Assembly (NCBI GenBank): GCA_020054055.1
Contig: JAGVLZ010000408.1
Location: 1 to 5,884, forward strand
Source: Phycisphaerales bacterium
GTDB lineage: Bacteria > Planctomycetota > Phycisphaerae > Phycisphaerales > UBA1924
Length of the DNA stretch: 5,884 bases
Direction of reading: 5' to 3'
The notes beneath the pieces are model-generated. The model did no database searches. It was not told where the DNA came from and was given only the letters and a program-made list of their open reading frames with translations. Of the stretch, positions 4,165 through 5,884 are shown in pieces. The position numbers and the translations under genes were made by a program. Positions within the stretch are counted from its first letter, which is position 1, and every line of letters starts with the position of its first letter.

Positions 4165-5778
4165 ATGTCCACCAAACAACTCATGTTCTCCGATGCCGCC
4201 CTCCTCGAAATGAAGAAGGGGGTCGAGCGTCTCGCCCGCGCGGTCAAGGTCACGATGGGCCCCGCCGGGCGCAACGTCGCGATCCAGAAGTCCTACGGCG
4301 GCCCCGCCGTGACCCAGGACGGCGTCACCGTCGCAAAGGAAATCTCCTTCCCCGAGCCCATGCAGAACATGGGCGCGAAGATGGTGATCGAGGTCGCCAA
4401 GAAGACCGGTGAAGACGCGGGCGACGGCACGACCGCCGCGACCGTTCTCGCCGAGGCGATCTTCTCCGAGGGTCTTCGCCACGTCGCCGCGGGCGCGAAC
4501 CCCGTCGCGCTCCAGCGCGGGATCAACAGCGCGGCCCAGGCCGCCAGCGAAGCGATCGACGCCCTGTCGATCAAGTGCAAGGGCAAGGACGACTACCGAA
4601 AGGTCGCCACAGTCTCCGCCAACCACGATGCGCAGATCGGCGAGATCATCGCCGACGCGATCGCCAAGGTCGGGGCCGACGGCGTGGTCGAGATCGAAGA
4701 GGGCAAGACCGCCGAGACGACCCTCGAATACGCCGACGGCATGCAGTTCGACAAGGGCTACCAGTCCCCTTACTTCATGACCGACCCCAAGACCGCCGAG
4801 TGCGTGCTCGAAGACGCCTACGTCCTCATCTACGAGAAGAAGATCAGCAACCTCGTCGATTTCCTCCCGCTGCTGAACAAGATCGCCGGCGGCGGCAAGC
4901 CGGTCCTCATCATCGCGGAAGAGGTCGAGAGCGAGGCGCTCGCGGCCCTCGTCGTCAACCGTCTCCGCGGCGTGCTGAAGGTCTGCGCCGTCAAGGCCCC
5001 GGGCTTCGGCGACCGCCGCAAGGCCATGATGAGCGATATCGCGGTCCTCACCGGCGGCACGTTCTTCAGCGAGGACATCGGCCGTGCGCTGGAGTCCATC
5101 GAACTCAAGGAACTCGGCCGCGCGAAGAAGATCGTCGTCGATAAGGACAACACCACGATCATCGAGGGCGCGGGCAAGAAGTCGGAGATCGAAACCCGGG
5201 CCGAGCAGATCCAGTCCCAGCACGACCGCTCGACCAGCGACTACGACAAAGAGAAGTTGATGGAGCGCAAGGCCAAGTTGACCGGCGGCGTCGCCATCAT
5301 CAACGTCGGCGGCGCGACCGAGACCGCGATGAAGGAGCGCAAGGACCGCGTTGATGATGCGCTCCACGCCACCAAGGCCGCGGCCCAGGAGGGCTACGTC
5401 CCCGGCGGCGGCGTCGCGCTGCTCCGTACGCAGGACGCGATCCTTAGGGCGATGAACAAGGCCAAGGGTGACGAGAAGCAGGGCTTCGAGATCGTCGCCG
5501 AGGCGGTCGAGAAGTGCCTCCGCCAGATCTGCGAGAACGCGGGGCTGGATGGCGACCTCATCGTCGAAAAGGTCAAGGAACTCCCGACCAACCAGGGCTA
5601 CAACGTCCTCAGCGGCGAGTACACCGACCTCGTCAAGGCGGGCATCATCGACCCGGCCAAGGTCTGCAAGACCGCGCTCATCAACGCGGCGAGCGTCGCG
5701 GGGCTGATGCTCACGACGAACGTGCTCATCACCGAGTTGAAGGAGGACGCCGAGGCGGTCGTCGGGGCTACTTCGTAA
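4165..5778 (+). CDS. groEL: GroEL chaperonin paralogue 2, 537 aa, lacking the GGM tail
   Basis: Complete 60-kDa chaperonin subunit forming the ATP-driven double ring with GroES. Start ATG 4165 has AAAGGAG 6 bases upstream and gives the conserved N-terminus; longer frames cross the heptamer repeats. Residue numbering matches E. coli GroEL in the equatorial domain: VTMGP at 29-33, Asp52 in TQDGVTVAKE, DGTTAAT at 87-93, and the catalytic Asp398 in VDDALHATKAA. The apical domain carries QFDKGYQSPYF and KAPGFGDRRKAM. PGGGVALL and the second equatorial segment follow without the insertion seen in paralogue 1. The protein stops after ELKEDAEAVVGATS with no GGM repeat. It has about six cysteines. Its partner groES is upstream, separated by the S23 cassette. 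A minus-strand transposase end lies 36 bp beyond the stop. Confidence 0.98.
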   Translation: MSTKQLMFSDAALLEMKKGVERLARAVKVTMGPAGRNVAIQKSYGGPAVTQDGVTVAKEISFPEPMQNMGAKMVIEVAKKTGEDAGDGTTAATVLAEAIFSEGLRHVAAGANPVALQRGINSAAQAASEAIDALSIKCKGKDDYRKVATVSANHDAQIGEIIADAIAKVGADGVVEIEEGKTAETTLEYADGMQFDKGYQSPYFMTDPKTAECVLEDAYVLIYEKKISNLVDFLPLLNKIAGGGKPVLIIAEEVESEALAALVVNRLRGVLKVCAVKAPGFGDRRKAMMSDIAVLTGGTFFSEDIGRALESIELKELGRAKKIVVDKDNTTIIEGAGKKSEIETRAEQIQSQHDRSTSDYDKEKLMERKAKLTGGVAIINVGGATETAMKERKDRVDDALHATKAAAQEGYVPGGGVALLRTQDAILRAMNKAKGDEKQGFEIVAEAVEKCLRQICENAGLDGDLIVEKVKELPTNQGYNVLSGEYTDLVKAGIIDPAKVCKTALINAASVAGLMLTTNVLITELKEDAEAVVGATS

Positions 5779-5783
5779 GGCAA

Positions 5784-5816
5784 GACATTCACCACAGAGC
5801 GGCTGTGTTGAATGTC
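5784..5816. terminator. Strong hairpin between groEL2 and the convergent transposase end
   Basis: GACATTCA (5784-5791) pairs with TGAATGTC (5809-5816), and CACAG (5793-5797) pairs with CTGTG (5803-5807), with one C/T mismatch between the two stems and loop AGCGG. It begins 5 bp after the groEL2 stop and overlaps the stop of the minus-strand transposase, the right place for a bidirectional terminator. No T-run follows on the plus strand, so it could instead be a structural part of the insertion element's end. Confidence 0.5.
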
Positions 5817-5884
5817 AAGGTTGTTTGACGAGTTTCGGGTTCCATGTTTTTCCTGTGGCGAGGATGGTGTTGAGGATGGTGAGG
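5815..5884 (-). CDS. IS110-family-like transposase, C-terminal 22 residues (rest outside window)
   Basis: Reading the minus strand from the window end gives an open frame containing LTILNTILATGKTWNP and closing at TGA (complement of 5815-5817). This resembles the conserved end of IS110-family (DEDD) transposases, where a basic MRK motif is followed by LLTILNA-(M/I)L-...-W. Only 22 residues are visible, so the call rests on a short motif and the family could be wrong. Just 36 bp separate its stop from the groEL2 stop, so the element's downstream non-coding end must be short or overlap this gap. In the IS110 group the guiding non-coding RNA lies upstream of the transposase, outside this window. 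Confidence 0.55.
   Translation of the reverse strand, partial: LTILNTILATGKTWNPKLVKQP

Larger units (their letters stand above)
5779..5884 (-). mobile_element. Probable end of an IS110-like insertion sequence (boundary not resolved)
   Basis: Inferred from the transposase C-terminus at 5815-5884 and the stem-loop at 5784-5816. The family usually lacks clear terminal inverted repeats and target duplications, so the exact junction with the groEL2 flank cannot be placed from this sequence; it should lie between the groEL2 stop and the transposase stop, or slightly inside the groEL2 3' end. Confidence 0.45.

Noticed and set aside
4129..5367. Long minus-strand open frame of 412 codons
   Set aside because: It lies opposite groEL2, which is unmistakable on the plus strand; the frame is open only because of GC-rich third positions.

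Overview
The window looks like a piece of a high-GC bacterial chromosome with a chaperonin locus and unusually repeat-rich gaps between genes. Duplicate groEL genes, GC-rich codon use, many palindromic and short tandem repeats, and an IS110-like transposase end suggest Planctomycetota or a similar lineage. That placement is an impression from style, not a proven assignment; no rRNA or other marker is present.

Layout, left to right. (1) 2-550: the C-terminal end of a first GroEL with a GGM-rich tail carrying a His-rich HAGHDH segment. (2) 575-1222: an unrecognised 215-residue protein with less GC-rich, mixed codon use. (3) 1232-1692: a DUF433 (antitoxin-like) gene bracketed by two direct copies of a ~36-bp palindromic repeat. 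(4) 1693-2350: no convincing gene. This stretch is packed with palindromes: three CGCCCATGAAATGGGCG hairpins, a 14-bp inverted pair, a ~203-bp element with 14-bp terminal inverted repeats, and an 8/16-bp tandem array. (5) 2379-2705: a small Cys-rich lipoprotein with a PepSY-like domain. (6) 2819-3331: an unrecognised 170-residue protein. (7) 3410-5778: groES, then a 23S-rRNA-intervening-sequence-type four-helix-bundle gene (S23/IVP), then a second groEL without a GGM tail. (8) 5815-5884, minus strand: the C-terminus of an IS110-like transposase, convergent with groEL.

The most notable signal is the groES-groEL junction. The bicistron that is normally contiguous is split by an S23/IVP gene tightly framed by two arrays of the same 7-bp repeat in inverted orientation (AGGCACT on the left, AGTGCCT on the right). 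Each array overlaps the stop codon of the gene before it. Other arrays with 7-bp periodicity but different unit sequences lie before the 170-residue protein (2779-2818) and before groES (3337-3364). Heptamer arrays therefore recur at gene junctions here, and one pair appears to bound a compact 446-bp gene cassette.

Functionally, groES and groEL2 would make a chaperonin/co-chaperonin pair; groEL1 is a diverged paralogue. The other genes have no evident functional link to chaperonins and look like accessory insertions.
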